Shown in pieces: positions 1-10,800 of a stretch of DNA of 64,000 nucleotides (positions are counted from its first letter, which is position 1; every line of letters begins with the position of its first letter). The stretch covers positions 24,279,362 to 24,343,361 of the forward strand of contig NC_060061.1 in the NCBI RefSeq assembly GCF_020283565.1, read 5' to 3'. A program made the translations under genes and the position numbers. Source of the DNA: Trifolium pratense (lineage: Eukaryota; Streptophyta; Magnoliopsida; Fabales; Fabaceae). Below the pieces are notes generated by a model, which did no database searches, was not told the DNA's origin, and was given only the letters and a program-made list of their open reading frames with translations.

Positions 1-2
1 GC

Positions 3-827
3 ATTCATACTTGTGCCCCTAAACCTTCAGAAGCAGAAGTTGTCAGCATTGACAACCCTGCTAATGAATCAACAAAACACTCTCCCATTCCCAATATCTC
101 ACCCTCATCCTCTGACCCTTTTGTTAACCTCTCCAATCAGCTTTATGATGATTTACTTAGGTTATCATACATTCAGGACAGGTTTTTGGTGTGTCCCTCT
201 GATGTGGATATGGAGGTGTCACTAATCAAGGCTAAAATCTGCAATGCTCTGGATGCTATGGGTGATGAGATCAAGACTGTGATTGGACAACGGGATTTGG
301 ATATGGTACATCTACTGAAGGACAGCTTAGCAAGAGCTAGTTTGAAACGATTGACTGGGTTTAATCATGAAGAGCATGAGCGTGCTAAGCTGGCGGCTAT
401 TTCTGCTACTGCAAGGCATATGTCTGTTTTTAAGGAATGCTGGGTGGATTCCAAGCTGTTCAAGAGCCTTGAGGATCAAAGAATTGAGAATGAACGTCTG
501 GCTGAAGCTGCTGCAAGACTTGCTGAAGAATTCCCTGAGCTGAACCAAGAGGATGATCAAGATGCTGATATTCTGATGATTGATTATCCAGAGGAAGGTG
601 AACCCTCCTCTGATAAAGGTAAGGCACCATTGGTTGAAGATCAGACACCTTTGGTTGTAGATCAGCTGCAGATTTTTCAAGAAGCTCTGAGGGAGCAACA
701 TGAAGGTTTGGAAAGGCAAAGGACAGCTCACCTCAATTTGGAATCTAAAGTGGATGGTCTAGTTTCCAACGTGGGTTCTCTGAATGACAAATTTGACCTG
801 CTCTTAGCCTTTCTCAAGAAACCTTAG
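3..827 (+). CDS. Sirevirus envelope-like (third ORF) protein, C-terminal part
   Basis: This frame is open from the left edge, so it is the 3' part of a longer ORF that begins outside the window; the first internal ATG at 186 is not the true start. The visible part has about 274 codons. It starts with a Ser/Pro-rich stretch, continues with charged, probably helical sequence and an acidic segment (EEFPELNQEDDQDAD), and ends in a Leu-rich heptad-like region compatible with a coiled coil (VDGLVSNVGSLNDKFDLLLAF). It sits after the place of pol and before the LTR, where Sireviruses carry their envelope-like ORF. The function of these proteins is not established. No transmembrane segment is evident in the visible part. 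Confidence 0.7.
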   Translation: MHTCAPKPSEAEVVSIDNPANESTKHSPIPNISPSSSDPFVNLSNQLYDDLLRLSYIQDRFLVCPSDVDMEVSLIKAKICNALDAMGDEIKTVIGQRDLDMVHLLKDSLARASLKRLTGFNHEEHERAKLAAISATARHMSVFKECWVDSKLFKSLEDQRIENERLAEAAARLAEEFPELNQEDDQDADILMIDYPEEGEPSSDKGKAPLVEDQTPLVVDQLQIFQEALREQHEGLERQRTAHLNLESKVDGLVSNVGSLNDKFDLLLAFLKKP

Positions 828-1042
828 GATTCTTTGCACCTTATGTCTTTAATGTTATTTATCTTCTGAACAATCTTATTTTAAATTTTCACTTATTGGT
901 TTGAATTTTTTTTGTGTGATGTTTACTTTTATTTTCTTTGATAAACTAGAACATAAGAACACAAGATGAATTTAAAAGAAAATTTTTATTGATGATCTAA
1001 CGATGTTGAGTACATTGGCTAAAAGAAAAAGACGACCTAATC

Positions 1043-1348
1043 CTAGTCAGAAGGATAATACTCAGAAGAAATCTCAGATTTCTCCTCAGCATCCTCTGAT
1101 GAAATTTCTATAGGCTCTGGGTTCTGCTCTTCTTCTTCTTCCTGTTCTTCTTCTGGAACATAGCTCGCCAAGAACTCAACGTAGTCAGCATCATCTTCAT
1201 TTTCTTCAGCTTCAGAATCTGATGAAATGATTATAATCTCAGCATCTTGTGGTTTCTTGTTGTCTTCTTTATCTTTCTCATCTTTTTCGCGTTCTTCTTC
1301 TTCTTTCTTTCTCCGAAACTCTGCAATACGTGAACTAAACCTTCTCAT
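1043..1348 (-). CDS. antisense acidic/charged ORF inside Sirevirus A
   Basis: This 101-codon ORF lies on the strand opposite to the retrotransposon. The protein starts with a basic segment (MRRFSSRIAEFRRKK), passes through a Lys/Glu-rich stretch and becomes strongly acidic, with repeated Glu runs and IIISSDSEAEE and IEISSEDAEE motifs. Such Ser/Asp/Glu patches resemble SUMO-interaction or casein kinase II type motifs; that is inference only. A TATAAAAA sequence lies about 75 nt upstream on the same strand (1421-1428). Extra ORFs, some antisense, are known in plant LTR retrotransposons, mainly Ty3/gypsy. I do not recognise this protein, and the bias could also come from a TCT/TTC-rich plus strand. 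Confidence 0.4.
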   Translation of the reverse strand: MRRFSSRIAEFRRKKEEEEREKDEKDKEDNKKPQDAEIIIISSDSEAEENEDDADYVEFLASYVPEEEQEEEEEQNPEPIEISSEDAEEKSEISSEYYPSD

Positions 1349-1420
1349 TCTTCTTGATCCTTCTTGATATACCTGTTTATTATTGTTTTTGTGTGAAGAA
1401 TGTATGTTAACTCGTTAACC

Positions 1421-1428
1421 TTTTTATA
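1421..1428 (-). promoter_or_regulatory. candidate TATA box for the antisense ORF
   Basis: TATAAAAA on the minus strand, about 73-80 nt upstream of the ATG of the antisense ORF. That spacing would give a 5' UTR of about 45 nt if transcription starts some 30 nt downstream. The same site also contains TATAAA on the plus strand, so the direction is uncertain. Confidence 0.3.
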
Positions 1429-1547
1429 AACCTTTTAGCGCGTTGATTTTTTTTTGTTGTTTTTGAAATAAATTCACCTTTGTAACAACCACTCTTCTTC
1501 TTTGACTGTCTTGGTTATCTAATTTTTTTTTACTTTTTGATAATGAC

Positions 1548-1994
1548 AAAAGGGGGAGTAGTTACGCATTAATTGATAAGTGATAAGTTTCAAAGCTGAA
1601 ACCACGCTCACGCCTTTATCCGTTAAGTTAAAAGTTGTTTCTTTTAAGTTGTTTTACGTATTTCAATATGGAGACTAAGTAAGTTGAAACCACAATAAAT
1701 TTCATAAGTAAGGATAAGTTAAGAGTGCAATTTTAACTTAGCCTTATGAGACTTAGGGGGAGAGCTTGCAAACCTCTCACTCTGAAGAAAGATATGAAAT
1801 TTGTTTTATTTCAAATTATCTTAATCTTATACTAAATTAAAATATCATGGATAAAACTTAAAGCTTAGGCTTTAAGGAGTATCAATCTTAGGGGGAGCTT
1901 GCAAACCTCATAAACCTAAGAGAAACATGATAAGTTAATTTAACAACAAATGTCAATTAATACTTATGTTTGTCATCATCAAAAAGGGGGAGAT
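1548..1994 (+). repeat. four polypurine-tract-like GGGGGAG motifs
   Basis: GGGGGAG occurs at 1552-1558, 1756-1762, 1891-1897 and 1986-1992. Only the last (AAAAAGGGGGAGAT, 1981-1994) directly abuts the LTR and is the functional-looking polypurine tract that primes plus-strand DNA synthesis. Multiple tracts upstream of the LTR are a described trait of Sireviruses. Confidence 0.65.
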
Positions 1995-2913
1995 TGTTGG
2001 AACAAAATTGATTTAAAAATGTTTGCCCCTAAATCTATTAAGGTTTTGATGATAACAAAGTATTAATAAACAATTGGAAGGACTAAAAAATTTAATTTAA
2101 GTGTGCAGGACTTAGATTCAATTAAGCTCTGATTAATGATCAGAAGATAAGGACTTCAGAAGTTTGTAAGCGATCAGAAGATTGTGAGACTCAGAAGTTG
2201 TACTCTTCAGACGATGAAGTCTTCAGAACTTCTTAAGGTCTTAGCTTCATCAAACTCTGATGATCTTCTTGAAGTTTGTAAAGATTCTCTTTTGCAAGTC
2301 AACTCTTCTACCAATGAAGAAAAGGACCTTTCAAGCCTGATCAGAACAGCTAATCTCTTTCTGTCTGACCTCTTTTGTGAACGTGGGTCATCAGTGGTGT
2401 TAGCTGAATAAGGAAAGTCTTCTCTGCAGTAGTCAAAGTACCTGAAACTCTTTCTCAGTTTTGGTCACAACCAAACTGCATCAAGACAGGCTGCTTGAAG
2501 ACAAAAGGTTATCTACTTCAACGGTCATTTTTGCAACGACTCTTTTCTAGTCGTATATATCCTAAAGGAATCAGTTGTAAATAGTAATTATTAAGGATTA
2601 TTAACACGCACGAACAAACTCTGATTTCCTCATACAAAGCTCTGAACCTCTGAACTGTGTTGTTGCACTTTTAGTTCAAATATTTAGTATTTGTTCTTCT
2701 AGGTTCTGATTAAGAGCTGTTGTATACAATCTATTATTCATTTCATTTGTACTTGAGAAGTCTCTTGCTTGTGTGCTTGAGCATTGTGGTGAAGTCTCTT
2801 GCTTGTGTGCTTGAGCAGTTGTAATCTTGTGTGATTATAGTGAAATCCCTTGGAAGTGCAAGGGGACTGGACTACTCTCGTTTGTGAGAGGAACCAGTAT
2901 AAATTGCTTGTGT

Positions 2914-2947
<34 letters not shown>

Positions 2948-3060
2948 CTTGATTTATTGTGTTATTTTTCCGCTGCTGTTGAAGTTAAGTTAAGAACTTG
3001 AAAAAGTTTTAAACTTGACTAAAACACAATTCAACCCCCCCCCCTTCTTGTGTTTTCACA
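1995..3060 (+). repeat. Sirevirus A 3' LTR
   Basis: It starts TGTTGGAACAAAATTG directly after the polypurine tract and ends near ...TTGTGTTTTCACA. The last base is 3058 or 3060, since both give a CA end. Length is about 1.07 kb. It contains a plausible TATA region (TCGTATATATCC near 2560), a (CT)14 microsatellite at 2917-2944 and a run of ten C at 3035-3044. The partner LTR is outside the window, so neither the target duplication nor the age can be read. Confidence 0.8.
2917..2944. repeat. (CT)14 microsatellite in LTR
   Basis: Fourteen CT dinucleotides near the 3' end of the Sirevirus A LTR. Confidence 0.9.
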
Positions 3061-5957
3061 CCTTCAGTTTCCTGATCCACGTTTGTTAGGGCAACAGCCT
3101 CTATCCATTTGGTAAAATAGTCGATCCCAACTAATATATAACGTTGGTTCTTTGATGACGCAGACCTAATCTCACCAATTAAATCTAAAGCCCAACCTCT
3201 AAAAGGCCAAGGTTTGATAATCGAATGCAACTCACTGGCTGGGACATGTTGTATCCCTGCGTGTTTTTGACACTCTTGACAGCCTTTCGCATATTCTATG
3301 CAATCCTTAAGCATGGAAGGCCAATACAAACCTTGTCGAAACAAAAGCCATTTCATTTTGTGGCCTGCTTGATGGGCGCCACATGCCCCACTATGGCCAT
3401 TTGAAATTGCTACATACGCCTCATTTTCATTGAGACACTTTAACAAAACTCCTTCAGGTGTTTTCTTAAATAGCTCATTTCCCATGATTGTGTAACTCAA
3501 GGCTTTATACTTAACCTTTCTATCGGTTGTACCTGTTGGATTTTCTATGTATTTAACAATGGGTTGCCTCCAATCATTGTCAGCCAAATTGTCGATCACG
3601 AAGATCTCATTCATCACTTCGTCAAAGTGTGCATCTGCCATTTCCGACTCCATTTCGACATTTGGTTCATTTGCCCCCAGCTGATGGGGTGTTACCTCAC
3701 ATGAGATTAGTTTTTCTTTAATTTCAACTAACTCATCTAATCTTTTCCCTGTTACCTTATAGCCAGAAGCAATTTGGGCTAAATCATTTGCTTCTTGGTT
3801 CTCGATCCGAGGCACATGTTGAATGTCACATGAATCGAACCGTTTTAGTAACGAGAAGGCAATAACAAAGTACTTCATCAAATGTTCTTGAATGCATTTG
3901 TATTCCTTTGCCAATTGTTTTATTACTAACTCAGAGTCTCCTCTGATTTTAACATGTTTTGCCCCCAAGTCTAAAAGAATCTTTAGACCTGCAATTAAAG
4001 CCTCGTATTCGGCTTCATTATTAGAGCATGTTCCATTAATCTTGTACTTAAACTTTGTTGGAATCTTTAAAGGAGAAATGATTAAGATTCCAATTCCTGT
4101 ACCATGTTTGTGCTTCGAGCCATCAAAGTATAGCACCCAAGGCTCAGATTCCACATATGTTATTGGAATTTCAACCACTGAATGATCAACAAGAAAGTCA
4201 GCCACTATTTGACCTTTTACAGCCCTCAGAGGCTGGTAAGTCAATGAATATTCAGTTAAAGCTAAAGCCCACTTCCCAATTCGACTATGCAAGATTGGTT
4301 TTAACAACATATGCTTAATGATATCAAAATGAGAGTAAACATAAACATGAACTGGTTTGATATATTGCTTAAGTTTGGTACAAGAAAAATACAAACATAG
4401 ACAAAGTTTTTCGATTGAACTATATCTAGTTTCAGCATCATTTAAGATTCTACTTAGATAATAAATAGCCTTTTCTACGCCATTTTCATCCTCTTGTGCG
4501 AGCATGCTTCCAATAGTCGAATCTGATGCTGCAACATACAACTTCATTGCTTTGTTTCGAATAGGAGGCATTAAAGTTGGAGGCTTCGACAAGTATGCAT
4601 TGATATCATCAAATGCCTTTTGTTGTTTCGTTCCCCATTCAAATACATCACCTTTCTTGAGCCTCAGCAGTGGAGAAAAAGGTTGAGCTTTGCCACTTAG
4701 GTTTGATATAAACCTTCTCAAGAAATTGATCTTTCCTAGCAAGGATTGAAGCTGTTTCTTCGTTCCTGGAGGTTTTGTCTCCATGATAGCCTTTGTCTTG
4801 TTTTGGTTAATTTCTATGCCTTTTTTATGCACAACAAAGCCAAGGAAATCTCCTGCATGTACACAAAAAGCGCATTTTAGTGGATTCATCTTTAATCCAC
4901 ATTTTCTCATTCTTTCGAACGATTTTTTAAGATGTTCGATATGTTCATCCTGGGAGGAGGATTTCACAACAATATCGTCAATATAAACCTGCATAAATAT
5001 TTCAATAAAATCATGAAAAATCAAATTCATGGCTCTTTGGTATGTTGCTCCAGCATTTTTCAATCCAAAGGGCATCACCACCCACTCATAGGTGCCTAAA
5101 GCACCAGGGCAACGAAATGCGGTTTTTGGCACATCATCTTCATCAATAAAGATTTGATTATAACCTGAATAGCCATCTAACATACTTAAATATTCATGTC
5201 CTGCTGCTGAGTCAACTAGCATTTCGGCTACAGGCATGGAATATTCATCTTTAGGTGTAGCATTATTCAAATCCCTAAAGTCTATACAAACCCTAAGTGA
5301 TCCATTTTTCTTAATAACAGGAACAATATTAGCTAACCATTCCACATACCTGGTTGTTCGAATGAACTTGCATTTGAGCAACCTTTCAATTTCTGCTTTG
5401 ATCTTTGTCATGATTTCGGGTGCAAACCTCCTTGGAAGCTGCTTTACAGGTTTCTTGTCTGGTCGAAGGGGTAGCCTATGCTCCACGAGGTTTCTGCTTA
5501 GCCCAGGCATTTCGTTATAATCCCATGCAAAGCAGTCTCTGTATTTCTTAAGCAACTCGACCATTCTTTCTTTTAGGGTTGGATCAATATTGGCACTAAT
5601 ATAAGTTGGCCTTTTAACAGAGCCATCTCCAATATCAACTTCCTGCAAAGGATCTTGGGCTTGCATTCTTTGAATCGAACTATGTGGATCTTTTTCAAAA
5701 CCCAAAGGCTCATCATCATAGATACAATCTAACCTTTGCCTTTTTCCATCATTTACCTCACTAGCCTCCAAGGCCAGTTCGTCTCTTAAGTCACCATTGG
5801 CTTCGACAGCCATATCTTCTTGAACATTAATGGCCTCAAGGGCCATTTTGATTCTATTTTCGGCTGCGTAAGTCGTAATTCGATCCCATGCTGGGGACTC
5901 AATCATCATACTCATCATGGTTGACCCATCCAGACACTGGTGGGTGTGCATCCTCAA
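3061..5957 (-). pseudogene. Tat pol: reverse transcriptase, RNase H, archaeal RNase H, truncated integrase
   Basis: This is about 965 codons of pol. Reverse transcriptase shows MPFGLKNAGATYQRAM and the catalytic YIDDIVVKS near codon 325. The first RNase H follows (LYVAASDSTIGSMLAQ). A second, archaeal-type RNase H begins at WVLYFDGSKHKHGTG near codon 607, with a later NNEAEYEAL motif. The zinc-binding HHCC domain of integrase lies around codons 855-900 (CQECQKHA), then the integrase core starts (WALDLIGEI, GIDYFTKWIEAV). The frame stays open a few codons into the Sirevirus LTR, but that tail is not native. The second and third catalytic acids of integrase are missing. The upstream join to the protease frame needs a frameshift near 5930. 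Confidence 0.88.
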
Positions 5958-7407
5958 ACAAGGGTTTCTCTATGTCTTCCCTTTCCCAACAAAAGCCATG
6001 GGTTGGATGCAACTTAACTGAGTGGTATACATTTTTTGACACCACTTCATTTGGATCGAAGGCAGCATCTTGCTCACCACAAGGAGCAATTAAAGCCAGG
6101 TTTTTGTCGAAGTTCTGTAAAGTCACAGTGCCTGTCTCTGAAACATATGCACTTTGATCTGCTTCCACATTCTCGACTAAACCATCTTCTCTCCAGATGA
6201 TTAATCTTTGGTGCATGGTTGAAGGAACAGCTCCAACACCATGTATCCATTCTCTGCCTAATAGCAGATTATAATTAGGTTTGGCAGCTATGACCATGAA
6301 CAAGGTCTTTCGAACCGTGCTACCAACACATACTTCCAATTGCACTGCCCCCAGGGAATGGCCAGTTTTTCCTTCATAGTTGGCCAACACCACATTGTGG
6401 GAATGAAGGTCTGTGTCATAGAGACCTAATTTCTTTAACATGAAGTGGGGCATGATATTCACCACAACTCCTCCATCCACTAAGACCTTATTGATTCCCA
6501 CATTATTGACTTTTGCCCTAATGAACAAAGCCTTCAAGTGGTTCTGCATTCCCAGGTCTGGCTTTTCGAAGACAGCTTTTTGCTCTTCGACACAACCATT
6601 CTGCATAACATAGTAACACATTGGCTTATGATCAGCCAAATTAAGGGCCTCAAAGTCCTCTTCCAACTCATTGACTTCCGTAGGCACATCATATTCTAGA
6701 GGCAGAATGGACACCACATTGACCATAACGTCGAAATCAGACCGCTCATCCAGGAGATCATCATCCTCCATGTCATCTTCACCTTCTGCCCCTCCTTGGG
6801 CATTTTCAGCTATTGGCTCTTCCAATACTATGGAAAGCCTCTCTTTTGCTGGCCTCTTGGCCATTTCAACCTTTTCAGCTTTCTGGGTCGCAACAACCTT
6901 GCCCCCAGCCTCAGCCTCTTTTGCTGTCAACTTCTGCTTCCTCTGAAACCTTCGCCACTGAGTGCGGGTCATAGGATTTTTTCCCTTATAGTTGTTCCTA
7001 TAAGAGTATTTGTTGACTTCTGTGGCAGCATTCACTGTTTCCTTTCCAGCTACCACTTTTGAACCCTTGGGTTCAGCTACAATGTTCACGTTGACATTGC
7101 TAGAGCTTCCATTTTCCATCATCCTTCGATTGAAAGTGACGTACTGTCCACTCACCCATTGGTTAACAGGTGCTCTCCCAGATGGTTTGAAAGTGTTTTG
7201 GGGACCTAGCCTTTGCTGGATCGAAAGGCCTTTGGTAATGGGTTTTCCCCAATTGGCCCCTTTGTAAGGCCAAGCTTTTTGGTTTGGCCTAGCTTTTGGC
7301 CATTTTCTCTTGTTTTCAGCATAAGGTACAACACTTTGAAGGCCTGCAGTGGCCTCTTTGTCGCACACAACACTGCATCTAGGGCAAAGCATCACTTCAG
7401 CTTGCAC
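5899..7407 (-). pseudogene. Tat gag-pol linker and aspartic protease segment
   Basis: About 500 open codons sit between the gag part and the reverse transcriptase. The first part is basic (KGKNPMTRTQWRRFQRKQK), followed by an acidic linker (EGEDDMEDDDLLDE). A retropepsin-like region near codons 305-390 has LVDGGVVVNIMP, where DGG replaces the usual DSG/DTG as in many Tat proteases, and later NYNLLLGREWIHG. There is no proper ATG at the left border; it joins the gag frame by a one-base frame change near 7395. It overlaps the pol frame by 59 bases at its other end, again in a different frame. I read both as indels in one former polyprotein. Confidence 0.8.
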
Positions 7408-8339
7408 CTATTCAGGAAGTCCACTAGTTCTTCCTCAGCATTGGGATATACCTCACGCACCCTCTTTTCATACTCCTCTTCAGGCACAGCCTTGACTGGA
7501 GCAGCAGCATCTATCACTTCAACCATGTTGAAGTCATAGACTTCGACACAGGTCGCATCAGCAGGTGGTAAAGGGTCTGAATCTACCTTCATTGGAGGCT
7601 TTGCCTTATCAGCATACTTCAGCCTTCCTTCATTCAGCGCTTTTTGCACCAAATCCCTGAAAACAACACATTGATAAGTTTTATGTCCTAAATAATTATG
7701 AAACTTACAATAACCTCTTTTCTTTCTTTGTTCTATTGGTGGTATTTTCATATCTTTTGGCACAATAATTTGGCCGTCAGTCACCAATAAATCAAAAATT
7801 TCATCACATTTAGTAATGTCGAAGGTATAAGTCTTCGTAACAAACTTATCATTTTTTGGTTCGATTGGATTTTTTCCATTCGACGGCCTCAACAACTTGC
7901 AAGTGTAAGGAGGCCCGGGCTTTAATTCAGCCACATTAATGTCACTATCATCGAAATCCAAGTACTCATCACTAATTTCATAATCAATTTCATTATCATA
8001 GGAATCAACAAAACCTATTTCTTTCTTTTTCTGAAACTTAGAATTTCTAGCTTTTTCAGCTTTTAACCTTTCGATTTGTCTCACCCTGTCAGCCAACTGT
8101 GACATGTCTCGAAGGTATTGGGTATCCAATTTCTTTCGAATCGAATAATCTAACCCACCAGCAGCCATTTCCACTAGCTCGTGTTCAGGCACTTGAGTAA
8201 AGCACCTGGACTTCAGCAAACGAAACCTATTTAAATAGTCATCAATTGACTCTTGGTTTTTTCTTTTTACACTGGCTAACTCTTTCAGGCTTATCTTGGT
8301 TTGGCCCATATAAAATTGTTCATGGAAAGTTCTTTCCAA
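7392..8339 (-). pseudogene. Tat gag, C-terminal half
   Basis: This segment holds the end of the retrotransposon gag domain (ELASVKRKNQESIDDYLNRF), a basic region (RQIERLKAEKARNSKFQKKK) and a zinc-knuckle-like motif with Cys/His spacing (YCKFHNYLGHKTYQC). It is in the same frame as the gag N-terminal half but separated from it by one TAA codon at 8340-8342. It therefore has no start codon of its own and is the downstream part of one gag gene broken by a nonsense change. Confidence 0.8.
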
Positions 8340-9285
8340 TTAGGCCCAACTATGGATCGAATTGGGAGGCAAAGTTGTAAACCAAGTAAATGCATTCTTG
8401 GTAAGCGAATTAGGAAAATACTTCATTCGCAAATTTTCATTATTTGCCAAATTCCCAGATTCAGCTAAATACCTAGCAATATGTTCTACGGTTGACTCAT
8501 TAGTGTCCCCAGCAAACTTAGTGTATTTCGGGACTTTCCAACCTCTTGGTAACTCTGTTTGCAGCACGTATTCATTGAAGGCAGAGACAAAATTTGGCCT
8601 TCGACAACCCGTGTTTAGGCCATTTTGGGCCAAAATCGTTTCGACCATGTTAGCCAAATCGTGTTGGCCAAGCAAGTTATTGTTCTGAACTTCTCGCACT
8701 ACCTCATCAGGATCCTGGTTCCTCCTAACCATTACCACTGGGGGGTTCTGATGAACCACTTGTGGATTTGGGTTGACAACAGGAGGATTTTGATTTACTA
8801 CTTGAGGCATTTGATTAACCTCGTGAGGATAATGGGTTTCCTCTTGTACAACTGGTGTAGGTGTTGGGTTAGGAACTGTTTCATTGGCCACATACATTGG
8901 CCTTTGCTGTACTGGAGTCGAAGACATTGTAGGTAATATCACCTGTGGGGTAACAGGATTTACTCTAGGAGGTGGTGGGGGTGTCCCAAAAAAATCAGCA
9001 ATTCGACTCATTTGAAATGCCAACATTTGATAACTCTCGTTGGTATTCTGAATTAATGGATTAAACACAGTACCAATTTGTTGTGTTAAGAGATTAACCA
9101 TTTCATGGTTGCTCTCATCCATTTGCTGCCTCAAAGACAACACAGATGCAGTCGTTAAGGGTGTGGGAGTCACCCTTGACGAAGTATACCTATCAGATTC
9201 GAAAACTGGCATCCCTAAGCCAAGTGTAGGGGGAGGCCCATACATAAAACCCTGACCTGATGGTTGTTTCGAACGTCCAAAATGT
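8340..9285 (-). pseudogene. Tat gag, N-terminal half, cut by copia insertion
   Basis: The frame is open through 9285, so the ATG at 9243-9245 is internal; codons upstream of it continue to the copia boundary. The visible protein has a Pro/Val/Asn-rich, low-complexity middle part with repeated NPPVVN/NPQVV words. It ends in the start of the gag domain (KYTKFAGDTNESTVEHIARY, then FTWFTTLPPNSIHSW) before the premature TAA. The rest of the N-terminus should lie beyond the copia element but is replaced there by satellite DNA. Confidence 0.78.
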
Positions 9286-10590
9286 TGGTGTAAGCCCTAG
9301 AGGCCAATTATTTATAATTGCATGATACTTGTATTGGATAATTTACTTATTAAATAAAGGCTTTTCTTTATTATGTTTATGTGTTAAATAATAATAGAGT
9401 CCCTAGAATAGTAAGTTCATTGTATGGAACGTTAAGTATGACTTAATCGTGAGATTCCATTAAATATAAGAACACTATTCTTAAACATATCCATAGTCAA
9501 GCTTTATTGTGAAATGGGATAACGTTAAAGCATAAAGACTATTATGTTGGTAGACTGATGATCATATCTCACTGATCATGGATAATGAGTTATCAAGTCT
9601 TCACATAGATATAAATGTTAAGGGTAACTTTATATCGGATTGACCCACCATGAGAATACTACATAGAGTGTTATGAAATGTCATAAGTTTTCTCATAGTG
9701 ATAAAAGGTGTATTCCACCCTTCGACCTGAAACCACTATGTACCCTAGATGCAGGAGTGTAATACCTTGTTGCCATTCAAACGTTATCCGTAACTGGATA
9801 ATTATAAAGTTGGTTGATGGGTATCTCACGAATCATGCTGAGGGACATGAGTGACCTAGATGGAATTTGTCCCTCCTACATAACGGGAGATATGTCTATG
9901 GGCCCAATATTGAACTAGACAAGGATGACATACTATGCTTTGTGTTCAATATAGACATGAGGGCAAAAGGGTATTTGTGCACAAGATATTTATCACGAAA
10001 AGGTTAGTCAGATCACGTGACATTCCTATGACTTGGGTAATAGTGATGTGTTGCTAGATACCGCTCACTGTTTATAATATTACGATTAATATTATTGCCA
10101 ACGTCATAAGAACCTACAGGGTCACACACATAAGGACAGTTAAGAAGGAAAAATAAGTAAGACTTATTGCGGGGGTGCAGTTAGTGACAAACGGTTATTG
10201 GGCTTGAGAAGCCCAATTTCGTGTAAACTAAAGACCTCATAAGAAACTCTATAAATAAGAGCCTTATGAAGTTCAGAAGACACTTTTAACAAACCCTAAC
10301 TGAATTTAGAGAAATTCTGAATTTCTTTAAACCCTAAACCGCACAAAATTCCCTCAGCCTTCATCCAAGAACAGCTAGCACTGTGAGATCGAAGGTTCCT
10401 GTTCGTGTGGACTAAGTGGAGGTGCTGCAAGTGCGGTGCTTGTGATCGAGAAAGGCGGCCACACATTTGTTCTTCAAAGGTAATATTCTAGACCTGATCA
10501 TGCTCATTCACAAGAATCCGTTGATGGGAAATTTTAATTTTAAAATTCCGCTGCGTTTATAAAAGTGTTTTATGAAACGATTTCCCTTCA
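9286..10590 (+). repeat. copia 5' LTR
   Basis: It begins TGGTGTAAGCCCTAGAGG and ends ...GATTTCCCTTCA, one base before the primer binding site. Length is 1305 bp. The start is fixed by comparison with the second copy at 16239: sequence identity begins exactly at this TGG. Confidence 0.93.
10250..10257 (+). promoter_or_regulatory. TATA box of copia LTR promoter
   Basis: TATAAATA within the LTR, preceded by a long U3-like region and followed about 330 bp later by the LTR end. This fits a pol II start near 10280 and an R-U5 of about 300 bp. Confidence 0.55.
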
Positions 10591-10591
10591 G

Positions 10592-10603
10592 TGGTATCAG
10601 AGC
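10592..10603 (+). other. primer binding site (initiator tRNA-Met)
   Basis: TGGTATCAGAGC, one base after the LTR end. It matches the usual plant copia site complementary to the 3' end of initiator tRNA-Met, which primes minus-strand DNA. Confidence 0.9.
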
Positions 10604-10800
10604 CACTTGTGAAACCATGAATCGGTTTGTTGTTTTATTACTATTTTATTAATATGGTTTTGAATCGGTATTAATAATAAGAACAACAAGGATTAATAAA
10701 ATTTGATTGATCGGTTTTAAAATATATATGTGATATATGTTTCTGATACGACGCATCGGTGTATGTGATACATTGATCGTGTTATTCATTCGAATGTTTG

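Larger units (their letters stand above)
828..1994 (+). other. Sirevirus A 3' untranslated region
   Basis: This is 1.17 kb between the envelope-like stop codon and the LTR, with no sense-strand gene. It holds an antisense acidic ORF (1043-1348), runs of T, and four G-rich polypurine-like tracts. Two of the tracts are followed by the same words (GGGGGAG..CTTGCAAACCTC) near 1756 and 1891, which marks a diverged tandem duplication of about 135 bp. Confidence 0.75.
1..3060 (+). mobile_element. Sirevirus A (Ty1/copia), 3' portion
   Basis: The order seen is the end of an envelope-like ORF, a long 3' untranslated region with several GGGGGAG tracts, a polypurine tract and an LTR that starts TGTTGG. 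That order and the GGGGGAGATTGTTGG junction are typical of plant Sireviruses (SIRE/Maximus). The 5' LTR, gag and pol lie outside the window to the left. The right end is inserted in the integrase coding region of a minus-strand Tat element: the Tat reading frame is normal up to about 3061 and LTR sequence lies beyond it. Confidence 0.85.
3061..9285 (-). mobile_element. degenerate Ty3/gypsy retrotransposon, Tat type, both ends missing
   Basis: On the minus strand the order is gag, protease, reverse transcriptase, RNase H, a second archaeal-type RNase H and integrase. The extra RNase H between RNase H and integrase is the hallmark of the Tat lineage (Ogre, Retand and relatives). The coding frame carries one in-frame stop (8340-8342) and two frame changes (near 7395 and 5930), so it is non-functional. 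The integrase is cut at 3061 by Sirevirus A and gag at 9285 by the copia element. Neither LTR is visible. The missing gag start should lie to the right of the copia but is not there. Confidence 0.88.

Noticed and set aside
2184..2411. 75-codon ORF in the Sirevirus A LTR
   Set aside because: Short, within an LTR, Ser/Leu-rich without a recognisable domain; probably chance or leader sequence.
3892..7539. Plus-strand ORFs of 60-110 codons across the Tat element
   Set aside because: They are antisense shadows of the gag-pol frames, which carry clear motifs on the minus strand.
10592..10603. tRNA gene at primer sites
   Set aside because: Only a 12-13 base match complementary to the tRNA 3' end is present; there is no cloverleaf around it.
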